Shown here: positions 23,578 through 33,240 of the stretch, piece after piece | Layout: each line of letters begins with the position of its first letter | Numbering within the stretch: position 1 is the stretch's first letter | Made by a program: the position numbers and the translations under genes | Assembly (NCBI GenBank): GCA_948099385.1 | Contig: CANUEZ040000207.1 | Span: 186,001 to 250,000 of the forward strand | Direction: 5' to 3' | Source of the DNA: Fasciola hepatica | Lineage: Eukaryota; Platyhelminthes; Trematoda; Plagiorchiida; Fasciolidae | DNA length: 64,000 nucleotides | Notes under the pieces: generated by a model | The model's database searches: none | The model's input: only the letters and a program-made list of their open reading frames with translations | What the model was told of the DNA's origin: nothing

Positions 23578-24764
23578 CGTGGTAAATAGTGCATCGCTAT
23601 TGAGGATGATTACCGATTTACATACCGAAACAAAAGCTGTAGAGTAGACGTCTTATCACATTCAGTCAACTCCATGTCACTCTCCTTCGATTGTACTGGA
23701 AAGCATTTTCCTTTACTTTTTCTGTATAACAGAATTGCTTTCAATTTTGTTGGTAGGTCTCTCGTGTTATCAAAGTTACAAAACCCAAGCATACATTCAA
23801 GTATGTTGTCTTTGCCTAGAGACTATCTCACTAATAAAACACACGATGTACAACACTGGATGGCATATCTGAGTCTCTCCAATGCAGGAGTACTTTCAGG
23901 TGCCAATTTTTGCCATTTTTCTGGGTTTTTTATTTGCTACTTACTCAAGGCTTCTGACGACCTCTCAGTTGAATACGTACGAAGAAACGGTCCAGCAAAC
24001 TGCAAATGGACAGCTCAGTCAGGTGAAGCAGACAGCACGTGATCTGTGGTCAAGCGATCAATAAACCAATCAGCGGTTAACATTTGTGTGAACCCTCCAG
24101 AGCCAAATCAACCAAACTCTTCGTACCAACACACAAACCACCCAGAAGCGCCGTTTAAGTCTATCAGTAGACCTACAAGCTTTTATGTACGGTTTTAGTT
24201 ATGATCAGTACATACGTTTGTATCAATAAATGGGACTGATTCGAATGCAAAAATGTCTCCTCACCAGATTTAGTGAGGCAATTTGGAATAGCACTCCAAT
24301 GATATTTCGGCTAAGATCAAATCTGAAAATAACTTCCAATTTTCTAAACGGAGTGACTCCTAATCTTGTATTATCAATTGGTCCACGTCGTCACGTCCAC
24401 TTCACAAAGTACCAAACTGTTCACCGACTGTTCTCCATCGACATAAGTAGAAGTCTATCTTCAACTGAGAGTAGCTGTGCTTACCATATTGACAACAAAA
24501 CTATACCCAAGGTTCGGTCAGTTCATCTGATCCAAACACACTCACAATTCGTTCAAAAAGATGTGATGATTGTCTTTTATTATCCTTTAATTCAGATCCT
24601 TACATGTTCTACAACATCTTACTAAAAATTTCGTATTTTCCACCTGTGGTCTTTGAGGGGGCTTCGAAAGATCGAGTTTATCACTGTGCACAGATCCATT
24701 AAAGTTACATCACGATAGAGTAGTGTCTATCGTTTTGGTGTGACCAATTTTATTACAGAAAAAT
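23578..24764 (+). mobile_element. About 1.2 kb insertion in U2, absent from U1
   Basis: In U1 (minus, around 8990-8975) the sequence runs from CCTAAACAC directly to TTTTTGCATGCG. In U2 about 1.19 kb separates the matching GTAAACG from GTTTTGCATGCG. The insert carries two open plus frames, 23674-24042 (122 aa) and 24230-24625 (131 aa). Both are identical or nearly identical in the two arms, but no domain is recognised. I see no terminal inverted repeats or target duplication, so the element class is unknown and a deletion in U1 is possible. Mirror: about 42386-43572. Confidence 0.45.
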
Positions 24765-24863
24765 AATGTTTTGCATGCGAAAAGTTTGCCCGAAACACTC
24801 ATCGGACTCGAATTATCCTGTGCATATGTAATAACCTGGGGGCATTTGCCCCCATCAGGCAGG

Positions 24864-24871
24864 TATAAATA
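24864..24871 (+). promoter_or_regulatory. TATA box ahead of the secreted-peptide ORF
   Basis: TATAAATA lies 80 bp upstream of the ATG at 24951, a distance that fits a short 5' leader. The U1 copy has lost it. Mirror: 42279-42286 (minus). Confidence 0.4.
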
Positions 24872-24950
24872 CATTTTCTACACTCACACAGACTCCCATC
24901 ATTTATCTTTACTTCTCCGTCTCCTAACATACAGCAGCAACCTCTTACTG

Positions 24951-25085
24951 ATGTCTGGTGAATTCAGAAACACTTTGTTCCTACTCATTATGCTATCTTT
25001 ATTTGTCAAAGCTGCTCAAAATAAGTTCTTATTTTATTCCTTACAATTGTCCGAATATAAAACAAATTTATCGAAAGGGAAATGA
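24951..25085 (+). CDS. Small secreted-peptide ORF or first exon, unknown
   Basis: The ATG at 24951 opens 44 codons. Residues 1-6 are polar, residues 8-19 are hydrophobic (TLFLLIMLSLFV), then KAAQ gives a plausible signal-peptidase site, followed by a short polar tail ending LSKGK. A longer in-frame ATG exists at 24771, but it lies before the TATAAATA, so the internal start is preferred. The layout (TATA box, short leader, signal peptide, very short tail) resembles the first exon of a small secreted protein such as the micro-exon genes of flukes, but I could not trace following exons. The right-arm copy is 42065-42199 (minus). The U1 copy is truncated. Confidence 0.35.
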   Translation: MSGEFRNTLFLLIMLSLFVKAAQNKFLFYSLQLSEYKTNLSKGK

Positions 25086-26570
25086 ACCAATGAGCATTGT
25101 GCTGAAAACCCATCCACTAGGACGAGTAAAGGCATATTTGGAAAAAATATCGAAGTTTCAAATGTTGTATCCCATTGGTAAAGTGTCCGCCTCATTGATT
25201 CTTACCATTTTCTTACTCATTCTTGCCCCAAGAATTTGATCGCTGATCAGGGTGTTGGTGTATACCTGAACGGAATATTAACAGTGAATGATAAAGGTGA
25301 ACTGCCAACGATTAAATGCTTCAATTTGTGGGCAATCGGGCCACTTTATAAGGTTTGTCCACCGAAAGTGGAACCACCCTCGGGAGGATGACTTTTCTTA
25401 ATATGCCACTGAGAATGACGACAGCAGTTAACTGATTGTTTTGTCAGTAGGTTTATTTGTTTGAGAGTTGTGTGGCTTGTGAGTTATTGTTTGTTTGATC
25501 TTATTACAGTCTACCGCTGATTGTCCAGTAAAGTATTTTTCAGAATCGAGAAGCACAATGCAACACAAATAGCCTATGAAGAGCGAAGGACTTCAATCAA
25601 TCCAATTCGTGCCACAGAATTATTTTATATGAAAAACAAAAAAAAGGCGCTACAAGACGCGCTCGCGTTCCTCAGAATCTCGAACAGGATTAAACAAGAC
25701 TGTTAAATAGCCTGAGTTTCTAATTTTTTGTGAGAAGTATGCACTTGTCGACGACACCGTTATCAGATTGTGATGTAAGTAGTACTGCAAGATCAGGTAC
25801 GGAGGTCTGTCACACACCCCCACCTCCAACCGGCTTGGATAACTGCACCAAACCCATCACCTTTCACTAGTGCACATACAAAATGAAGTCATCTCGTGTG
25901 CGTGCAATCTGTGGATAGATTCATAGCTATGTCTAATTGAAAGCATCTCGATTCAATAAAACCCCCAATTTTTCTCATTTTCCTCACGACCGGAGGATTA
26001 TTAAAATGTACGTGCAAATGGTTTGCAAAGAAATTTCACAAGCACCTGGAATTCCGAAAAGAGAGGAGAAAACTTAGTCAACTGAGATTTTCACTTTGTT
26101 CTCGTCAAACGTGAATCGAATTCCGCGACACCCTCAGAGAACGGTGAAAAAACGGTCTCATTTTGAAGTGGTTCAACGAATTCGGAGCAAATTATCGAAC
26201 TGTCAGCTGACCGGACGCCCATAGGCTAAGACCATGCAAAATTTCAAGGCTATATGGCCGATATATGTGTTTCAGAAATTTTATTTGGACGTAGCTGTAT
26301 AAGTTCAGCACTGAGTAAACAGTAGCACATCTGGTCACGACACAAACGAAGATCAGTAAACAACAAAATAGCAAAATGTCGGTTAGAATTTTGCAGTTTG
26401 AAGTGATATCCAGAAGTAAGTTATCGCATTTGCATTAGGTGCTTGAATTTATATCTGAATTTTCCTTGATCGCTCCGGTGTGAGTCGACATGGAGTGAGA
26501 TAAAAGAGTACTCATTCATGATAAAAGTACTATACATAAATGAATAGATAGGAGTACCGGATATGCAGAC
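25086..26570. other. No recognisable gene; duplicated spacer
   Basis: Contains ORFs at 25521-25706 (plus) and 26192-26374 (minus) that are short and differ in frame from U1. A GTGTGCGTGCAATC segment and CACC-rich text occur near 25815. Mirror: about 40580-42064. Confidence 0.45.
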
Positions 26571-26720
26571 CTGATGAACGTCGGCAACCACGAAATCGGG
26601 CAGGTTCTTCAAAGAAACTTTGTCCACCCAACTGAAGATGGTAATTATATCAAAAATGCCAAGCACGACGACAGCATCATCATTCTCAAGGTTATCTTCG
26701 ACTATTTTGTACAAGACTAT
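26571..26720 (-). CDS. Candidate 50-codon exon, unknown gene (left arm)
   Basis: Minus-strand homologue of 7036-7185 with the same 150-nt length and phase. It reads IVLYKIVEDNLENDD ... FVVADVHQ. The donor is GTCTGC. The acceptor here is GGAG, while the right-arm copy at 40430 has GCAG, so splicing could be affected in this arm. Changes from the U1 copy are mostly conservative, such as E to D and V to I. Confidence 0.45.
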
Positions 26721-27214
26721 CTCCAAATCACAGTTATGGTTTCTCAGAGAACCCTTCTAAGCGGATCATCCACTCATACTCCTGATGTACAAATTAGATT
26801 GTTGTGAGTGTTTATTACGTTTTTTGCCAAACTGTTTATCTTCAAGTGTGATCAACCAGAGTGATCAATCTTTATATTCATGGAGCATTCGTTATGCGGG
26901 TCGAAGAGCGCGTGAACTACGAATGTTCAACAAACAAATATACACGAATTCAAACATGTGGTCACTGCACTCAAGTTATTCGTTCTCACTTACTATCATC
27001 ACCACTTTTTGGAATGTATTCTGCAGTATTCGGCTTATGACTGGTAATCTGAGACGAACACCTCACGAGAGAAAACTAGCGAGTGAGGTTGCCAATATAA
27101 ATCTGATTCATTTCAAAGTAGACGAATTCTCTCTGTCTGCTCTAGTAATCACACTGCCATTGTCAGATAATTTTAAATGTCGGAACATTTTGCTCGTTGT
27201 TAGTGTTAGTGATA

Positions 27215-27440
27215 ATGACTTTGATGATTTCGTTGATTACCATGATGATGATTTCAATGGTGATAATGATGATGGCGATCTGGATGATGAAAATAATAAT
27301 ATTAATTCGGACGAGGATGGGCTTGACAACTTGATGATGAGGCTGATGATGATAATGACGGTGATGATGGTGATGATGACGATGATCTGGATGACAATGA
27401 TCTAAATGATAATGGTGATAGTGATTCCGATGATGGTTTC
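27215..27440 (+). repeat. GAT-rich tract (left arm)
   Basis: Imperfect GAT array. The ORF from 26785 enters it in the Asp frame, then shifts to ATG/ATGA (Met-rich) after about 27330. It is mirrored at 39710-39935. The upstream ORF (from MYKLDCCECL) is conserved with 6971-6612 but has no recognised domain. Confidence 0.7.
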
Positions 27441-27837
27441 GATCCCTAAGAGAAAGACCAATCAGTTGCATTACAAACCATGAAATCTGTACCTGGGTCG
27501 TATTTTCCAATCCGCAAGAAAAACTATTTGAGTTTTTCTCATTGCCTAGACATTTTACCACAATTTCATGTTTATTATTGCATCTTGCCTGTTATCTTCC
27601 TTACACGGATGGTATTCTCAAATCAATTTTTTCCCAGATGCATAAATATTTACAGGACTGATTTTCTCAAGACTTGGAAGGACTCGAAGATTAACAAGAA
27701 CAGAAACTTCACACCTAGACATTCTATAGCATCAGTCCTAAGGCACTCTCTTCGAATGATCTAGTGTTGATGCTTGTATTGAGAGACTGGAAATCCTGCA
27801 CTACCGGTCAACACTGCTGTTCCCCAGCTCTCTGTCG

Positions 27838-28342
27838 TTGTCGACCCAGTTGGGGCTTCCTACTTTCATCTGTACTGCTGGAGGTGTGAGCAGTTATTAC
27901 AAATTTACTTTCGTGTATGGGACCGCATTTCGGTCGAAGAGGCATCATTCATTCTCCCATAACCCTCTCGAGAATAATTTCAAAAATTCACAGAAAAGCG
28001 AAAAAGATCATTCGCTTGCCCAAAACTGGTCACAATTTGATTGTGGAATGTTGCGACTGGCTTTTTATTATCATCTCTATCTGAAATTTATCACACACGT
28101 GCTAGAAATGAAAAGGAACTGCTGTAAATTTCCGCAACACAATGACCGTTTTTTAATACGAAACCCCAATAGCAGGTTTCTATTATTTCCAACATGCCAA
28201 TTTTACTTCCAGACATCGTTCGGACAGTCTTATCAACACTTGGGTGAGCGTACGCGAATTGCACGAAAACCGATAAATTTCCGTGTCCAGGGCTACGGTT
28301 GAAAACTGTGGCCTGGAGTAAGTAAGATTTTACTGTGCTCAA
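27838..28342 (+). repeat. Dispersed repeat R2, copy in U2 (left arm)
   Basis: Carries a 154-codon plus ORF (27838-28302) and an overlapping minus ORF (28342-28091). In the right arm the peptide of the first differs at two residues (KSEKDHSLAQ versus KGEKDHSPAQ). Because the same segment recurs without neighbours at 32926-33240, I treat it as a repeat rather than a gene. Mirror: 38808-39312. Confidence 0.5.
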
Positions 28343-28354
28343 AGTGTCCTGAAT

Positions 28355-28425
28355 TTAGCCTGGATGACCTCGTATCAACACTGACGACTCCAAATACTAC
28401 GCACCGGGTTCGAGTCCCGGATGGA
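28355..28425 (+). repeat. tRNA-like segment with intact T-arm (SINE head candidate)
   Basis: CCGGG TTCGAGT CCCGG at about 28406-28422 forms a perfect 5-bp T-stem with a 7-nt loop and contains a pol III B box (GGTTCGAGTCC). TAGCCTGGATG about 45 nt upstream could be a decayed A box. There is no convincing acceptor stem or anticodon arm, so it is not called a functional tRNA. Mirror: 38725-38795 (minus). Confidence 0.4.
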
Positions 28426-28569
28426 ATTGTCGTCGATTCACGAAGTATGGTGAATTGTGCCCACTAATTACTGATTAAACAGCACACTACGCATAACTCA
28501 TTTATGGCCAATTGCGGAGTGACAATAAACGCGACCACGTGAGAGGGAGCGAATGCAATAAGCCAAAGG

Positions 28570-28960
28570 AAGACATGCTTTATTTCTGGATGTTACTCTG
28601 GGTATACCGAGTCGCTTACCTTTACCGTGCTATTATAATGGGATACTACAAAGTTCTATCTTGAAGGAGTCTACGAAAGAAAACCTGGAGACAAAATAGC
28701 CTCCACATATTTTTCTCAAGCCTACCATGTACCATTTTGTTGTTCACGGAATACTTTCTGACTTTGGTGCATTTCTGCTCCACCCATATGGCAAATCCTC
28801 CAACTCAATGTAACAAACTAATTATGATGGTCAATTATGCCTTTTTGTACAGATCTAAACCTACCTTTGTAGAAGACAACGCTTATGCTTCATGTATTTC
28901 TCAGCATAGTCCAGTAACTTCAAGTTAAGTCAAGTGAAGTACTCACCTGTGCAGTCCTGG
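28570..28960 (+). repeat. Dispersed repeat R1 (left arm)
   Basis: Includes ORF 28737-28928, whose peptide is identical in the right arm (38413-38222), and an AAGTTAAGTCAAGTGAAG run at its end. Related copies are at 4785-5130 (inverted), 3040-3125 and 61600-61870. Mirror: 38190-38580. Confidence 0.5.
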
Positions 28961-30434
28961 ATAGGACAGGAAAATTCCATTACACTCGCTCAAGTGAAAT
29001 CAGAACCAGTGAGTGGTGGTAACGGGCAGAATGACGGTGACCATCAGGAAGTCAATACAAAAAAGAATAAAGTATCTTCTAAATATACACTTTGATATTC
29101 TATTTCGCTTTCGGGCTGTTATTTTGAAATCACGAATCGAGCAAAATGTGTGATAACAGAATGTGTACTTATTCCGTCAAAATTTTATTGCAATTGGAAT
29201 TGGCCACGCTTCGTGCAACTGAAATAACAAACCGATCGCAAAGAGAGAGAGCAAAATGGAACCTGTTCCGCGAGTGAACCATTTGATAATACCCATTCAC
29301 AACCATTCTCACCGGACGAGGGATTGTTCAGTATCGTAATTTATAAATATTCTGCAACTTGGCAAGCAAGCCAAGGCGAATACGACAATGAAGCACCACA
29401 TTAGCGAAAATATGCTAAATTAAAGGGAGATTTGTTTGAATGATCCCGTGGTTGAACTGCGTACACTCATAACCCAGACAACGTCTAGTTAGCTACTTTG
29501 TATTCACCTATATGATGATCAGTAGGATCGAGATTAGAAGAACGGAAAACAACTACTGGCTCTCTATGCTCCTTGGTCTTGTGCGACTTAGATCTGCGAA
29601 GATCTTGTGAAGACTTCGGAGAGCAAGCGATTTGTATTACCTTTCTCTTACTCAGAAAGGCTTCCTATAAGCCTTTTGATTGAGTTGTTCTCTATGCATG
29701 TGTCTTTACTTAGAAGCGCTTTCTCATCCGACCTCTGAGGTACTGACACCATCACATTGGTGGAATCCTCAGTGCAACCTTTCTCAAAGGTTGTGAGATT
29801 CCTCAGTGAAAACCTCTGTCTCAAGGTACCAGAACAAATTGCACTTGAACTTGTGTCAAACCGCAGGTAGCCTCAAACCACTAAATGAAAGGGGACTCTC
29901 CCAATAAATTTCCACTAGCTATTGAAGGTATCAATGAAAGTCAAAATCCAATTGTTGTTTGTTTCGATTTTGTCTGAAACGCATATGCATGTGACACAGA
30001 GATTGTCAGTTAGCAGTGTGTGTAACTTGTGATGAACCGGATATATTTTCTCAAGACAAGCAATTGTATCAAGCGAGTTTTTTCTCCATCAAAGAACTCA
30101 GAGCTCATGCAGTGCACCGTAAGCGCATTCTGGCTGCAATTTGACCAAATGCTTGCCTTTTTATGGATGATTGCACAAGTAAGTGGTTGACTTATTATGA
30201 CTATACTAAGAAACGTTTTCCACTGTGTTGCTCAGATTCATAACTCTTCATCTCCAACTGATGCCCAACAGTCCAAACTAGCTCATGGTAGACGCTGAAT
30301 GATTGGAGTAGGGTTGATGATTACGGGGCAGGGGTGATACCCGTTTTGAAATTAGTATATTACCACTCGTCTGCATCAGACTCACTGCAAAGTGTGTTCA
30401 CAATCGCTTAACAGCGCAGTGCTTCATGCAAACA

Positions 30435-30605
30435 ATGGAAGTTTCGCTATTTGGATTACTTCATCTTTTCACCACCTTGCTTGCATTAGGTGTCACACAA
30501 GAAGAAAGGAACCAACTAATGGTGGATTTGCATAACAAGTTTAGGAAGAAGGTTTTGAACGGCCAATTAGAAGGACAACCACAGGCCTAGACAATGCCAG
30601 ATTTG
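30435..30605 (+). pseudogene. SCP/TAPS (venom-allergen-like) exon 1 with internal stop
   Basis: The ATG at 30435 (an in-frame ATG also at 30426) starts a signal peptide of about 20 residues, MEVSLFGLLHLFTTLLALG. After VTQ comes the first CAP-domain helix, ERNQLMVDLHNKFRKKVLNG, then a G.P.A stretch and T.MPDL. The exon ends at 30605 directly before GTGAG. The LHN..R..V..G pattern is diagnostic of SCP/TAPS proteins, which are secreted and abundant in parasitic flatworms. An in-frame TAG at 30588-30590 (codon 52) replaces the AAG (Lys) of the copy at 2302, so this copy would encode only the leader and first helix. It lies in the unique spacer. Exons 2 and 3 were not found downstream. Confidence 0.8.
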
Positions 30606-30936
30606 GTGAGTGAGATAGTTGCCATAGTACGATGTCCAATTAACCACCAAGTTGATCTTCTGTGTTTGGGTAATGGTTCTATTGGGGTGTTCACTTGAAG
30701 TCAAAATGGAATGGATCTGTCTAGAATAAGTCGTGATGTTCGGAAGAAGTAGACCGGTCTGAGGTCTGAGCCCATGTATCCCTGGATCATAAGTGTATCT
30801 CTTTGTTTATGCTTTCCATGAGCTAGAAGAGTGATCACTGGACAAAAATGGGAGGCACCCGGACTCATTCAGAAATACGAAATGAATAACTGTCTTTCTA
30901 TATGAGTCGCCGGATTAGGATGGATTAAAAAACGTA

Positions 30937-31299
30937 CTAAATACTTACAGTGGGACCATGATGCCAACAAACACACTGAAGAAATATCAGTGGGCCATCC
31001 CCTGTGGTAAGCCATTCCACGAGGAGGCTATTCTGCATAGAAAGAAGTATTGCCGTGAAAATTTCACACAGTGTCTTATCAGGACAACGGAGGGATTCCA
31101 TGTTCGAACGCGTGAAAAATTGTTCAAGCACTAAAGACAGCTCTCTCCTAATGCGCCGTAGTTCAAGAGGAAAAACATAAAGTACAGAGAGACCTAGATG
31201 GTAAGGTTCACTGAGCTCTGACCAAGATTTCAACTCGTGGTGAACGATTGTGAGTCGAACATTTGAGCTGGCCCTCAATGATTTGTTGAATATATACAC
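30937..31299 (-). pseudogene. LINE C-terminal tail in U2
   Basis: Minus-strand homologue of 1350-1710, with the same PLELRRIRRELSLVLEQF start and a related end. The shared indel history shows the insertion predates the U1/U2 duplication. Between 29050 and 30420 the sequence aligns with 2340-4680 of U1, with no gene beyond repeat debris. Confidence 0.55.
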
Positions 31300-31809
31300 T
31301 ACACGATATTAGCACGATTCCGTCTCTGGCTTTGAAAGGTATTACCAAGTTTCCGAAAAAGCGGTGGACTACTGTGTTGCATGAATTCACTGTAGGGGCC
31401 TACGTCAAACGTAAGCCTTTCGGTGAACAACCCACAACTATTTCATGGAAATTCGTAGAGCCACCTGTATCTCTGTGTAATTCATACTTCAAGATACTGT
31501 CTTCAGGGGAACGTGCTAATATTCTCAAGGTGGGTCATTAGCTTGACGGTAAACTTCAAACGGCTTTGCCTGTACTGTTTCGCAGGGTGTCCAAAATCTC
31601 CCTATCTCTGTGTCAGGTGTGTGGAATTTAGTGTAGTCCTACCGTTGGTCTTGAAATCAAACATACGGGATAATGCTACCTTTGCTGCCTAGCCATCAGC
31701 AGTTGATTGGGGTGGGAGGATCAATGTATATCCCTATTGCATTGACCTTCATTGCGTGCTTACTGCTGAGGACAAGCTATTTGCAAACTTTCGGACAAAT
31801 ACTTATATA

Positions 31810-31828
31810 ACTACTACTACTACTACTA
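31810..31828 (+). repeat. (ACT)n microsatellite
   Basis: About six ACT units in the unique spacer, flanked by ATATA on the left and ATTACC on the right. Confidence 0.8.
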
Positions 31829-32925
31829 TTACCGGACTGTACTGAGCAGTCAGATCGGACCGCGTGCCAAACGGCCTTTTGTGGTTCAACCCGATTGCAA
31901 ACTTGGTTTGCGCTTTTCAGTTGCACATAACTCCAACTAAAGGTTTTACCCACTTGTTTGCCTTTTCATCCACATGCTTGTATTTGCACCTAACTTATAC
32001 TAGTGCTGAATATATCATCATTCGCCCATGCGTGCTTTTGTTCTACCCACTTAATTTCAGGAATAACAAGGACAAATCTGCAACGCATAGAGATAACATT
32101 TCCCCCATAAAAGTGGTCAAGCCAACAGCATAGTTTGAATCACCTATCTGGTTTCTCTAAACAAACTGTTTGTGTGAGTAGAAATGACTTGCGTAAACAG
32201 CAGCACTGACTTATCTGGCTTGATCGTGCATTTTCTTAATGTTGATTCCTAGTCCATAATGTTGTCTTTGGATATGACTAGTGGTGATCGATTAAGGTCA
32301 CACTCGACTTGGTTTACGTCTGTTTTATTTCGTCCGTGTGCTTTTCGTCTACTTCTCGTGGAAAGGCTTCAAAATCAAATTCCGCCACCCCACAGCTGCT
32401 TCTGGGCCACAGTCATAGATCTGCTTTTCAAAACGTTATTTTTGCCTGGCTATAGAAACACTCGGAGACTCAGGATCTAGAAGAATGTTGGGCCCAGATC
32501 AAGTAAGCCTTCTATGAGGCTACACGGAGCCTCAGAACCAAGTATACCTAGAAGCGATGGATATCTACATCTTCATTGAAACTGTTGGATAGGGGATGAG
32601 GTGTCACACTGGGGAAAACCTAGGTGGATTCGTCAGAAAAATGTAATACGGAAATGGTAAATACGGGAGAATGTGTAGGTTGGACAGTGTGTCAAAGACT
32701 TCTATTCTCATTCTAGAACAGTGATACCAGTATTAGATAAAAACGTCTGATACGAAGGCATTGTTCCGTGTCACTAGTCCTGGAAACATAAACTATGTGT
32801 GCGGCTATACCGGAAGAAGAGCATTGTGGTGAAACATGAAATTCCCGGAAAGATTTTGTGTGTTGCAATAGCGGCAGGTGTATTCATTATCGCTGAGATG
32901 CTGATGATGGCAATTATCCTAATAA

Positions 32926-33240
32926 TTGAGAATGTTCCATATTCGATACCTCAGAGATGACAACGATGTCTCGTCAGCTGGAAGCACAATTGGCATGTTG
33001 GAAATAATAGTGACCTACTATTGGGGTTTCGTAATAAAAACGGCCATTGTGTGGCGGAAATTTACAACAGTTTCTTTTCATTTCTCCCATGAATTTCAGA
33101 TATGGATGATAATATAAAGCCACTCGCAACATTCCACCATCAAATTGTGACCAGTTTTGGACAAGCGAATGGTTTTTTCGCATTTCTGTGTATGTTTGTA
33201 ACTTTCTGCTGAAATTAGTTTCGTTTGCTTTCACTGTCCT
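32926..33240 (+). repeat. Solo copy of dispersed repeat R2 in the spacer
   Basis: Aligns with 38930-39200 and, more weakly, with 5570-5830. The shared ORF block is IGMLEII...YYWGFV. The tRNA-like and R1 segments that flank R2 in U2 are absent, so R2 has moved or been copied on its own. Confidence 0.55.

Larger units (their letters stand above)
9121..29042 (+). repeat. Left arm of about 19.9 kb inverted repeat
   Basis: Every feature here has a reverse-complement partner in 38108-58025. Paired coordinates sum to 67146 near the outer end, 67147-67148 around 11-15 kb, 67151 around 17-19.5 kb and 67150 from 20 kb inward, so net indels are only a few bases. Many paired ORFs give identical peptides, for example 24230-24625 with 42525-42920. 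Visible differences include a 9-T versus 8-T run near 13730, TAG versus AAG near 18719, and a mismatch cluster near 10965-10995. At the inner end, homology stops after position 29042; the next base does not pair. At the outer end it stops at 9121. The boundaries were read by eye. Confidence 0.95.
23440..31357 (-). repeat. Diverged duplicated unit U2 (inverted relative of U1)
   Basis: Inverted partner of 1292-9120. It crosses the palindrome's inner boundary at 29042, so part is in the arm (and is duplicated again in the right arm, about 38108-43710) and part is in the spacer. It differs from U1 by a 1.2 kb insertion at about 23578-24764, an intact rather than broken secreted-peptide ORF, and a fuller SCP/TAPS first exon. 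The strand given is relative to U1. Confidence 0.85.

Noticed and set aside
26785..27405. 206-codon ORF as an acidic protein gene
   Set aside because: The frame breaks into a Met-rich run inside the GAT array, and the U1 copy has a different frame arrangement, so coding is not conserved.
27838..28302. 154-codon ORF as a real gene
   Set aside because: It lies inside dispersed repeat R2, overlaps an open antisense frame, and recurs without its neighbours in the spacer.
31810..31828. CRISPR-like or satellite array
   Set aside because: It is a plain (ACT)n microsatellite; no spaced direct repeats occur anywhere in the window.
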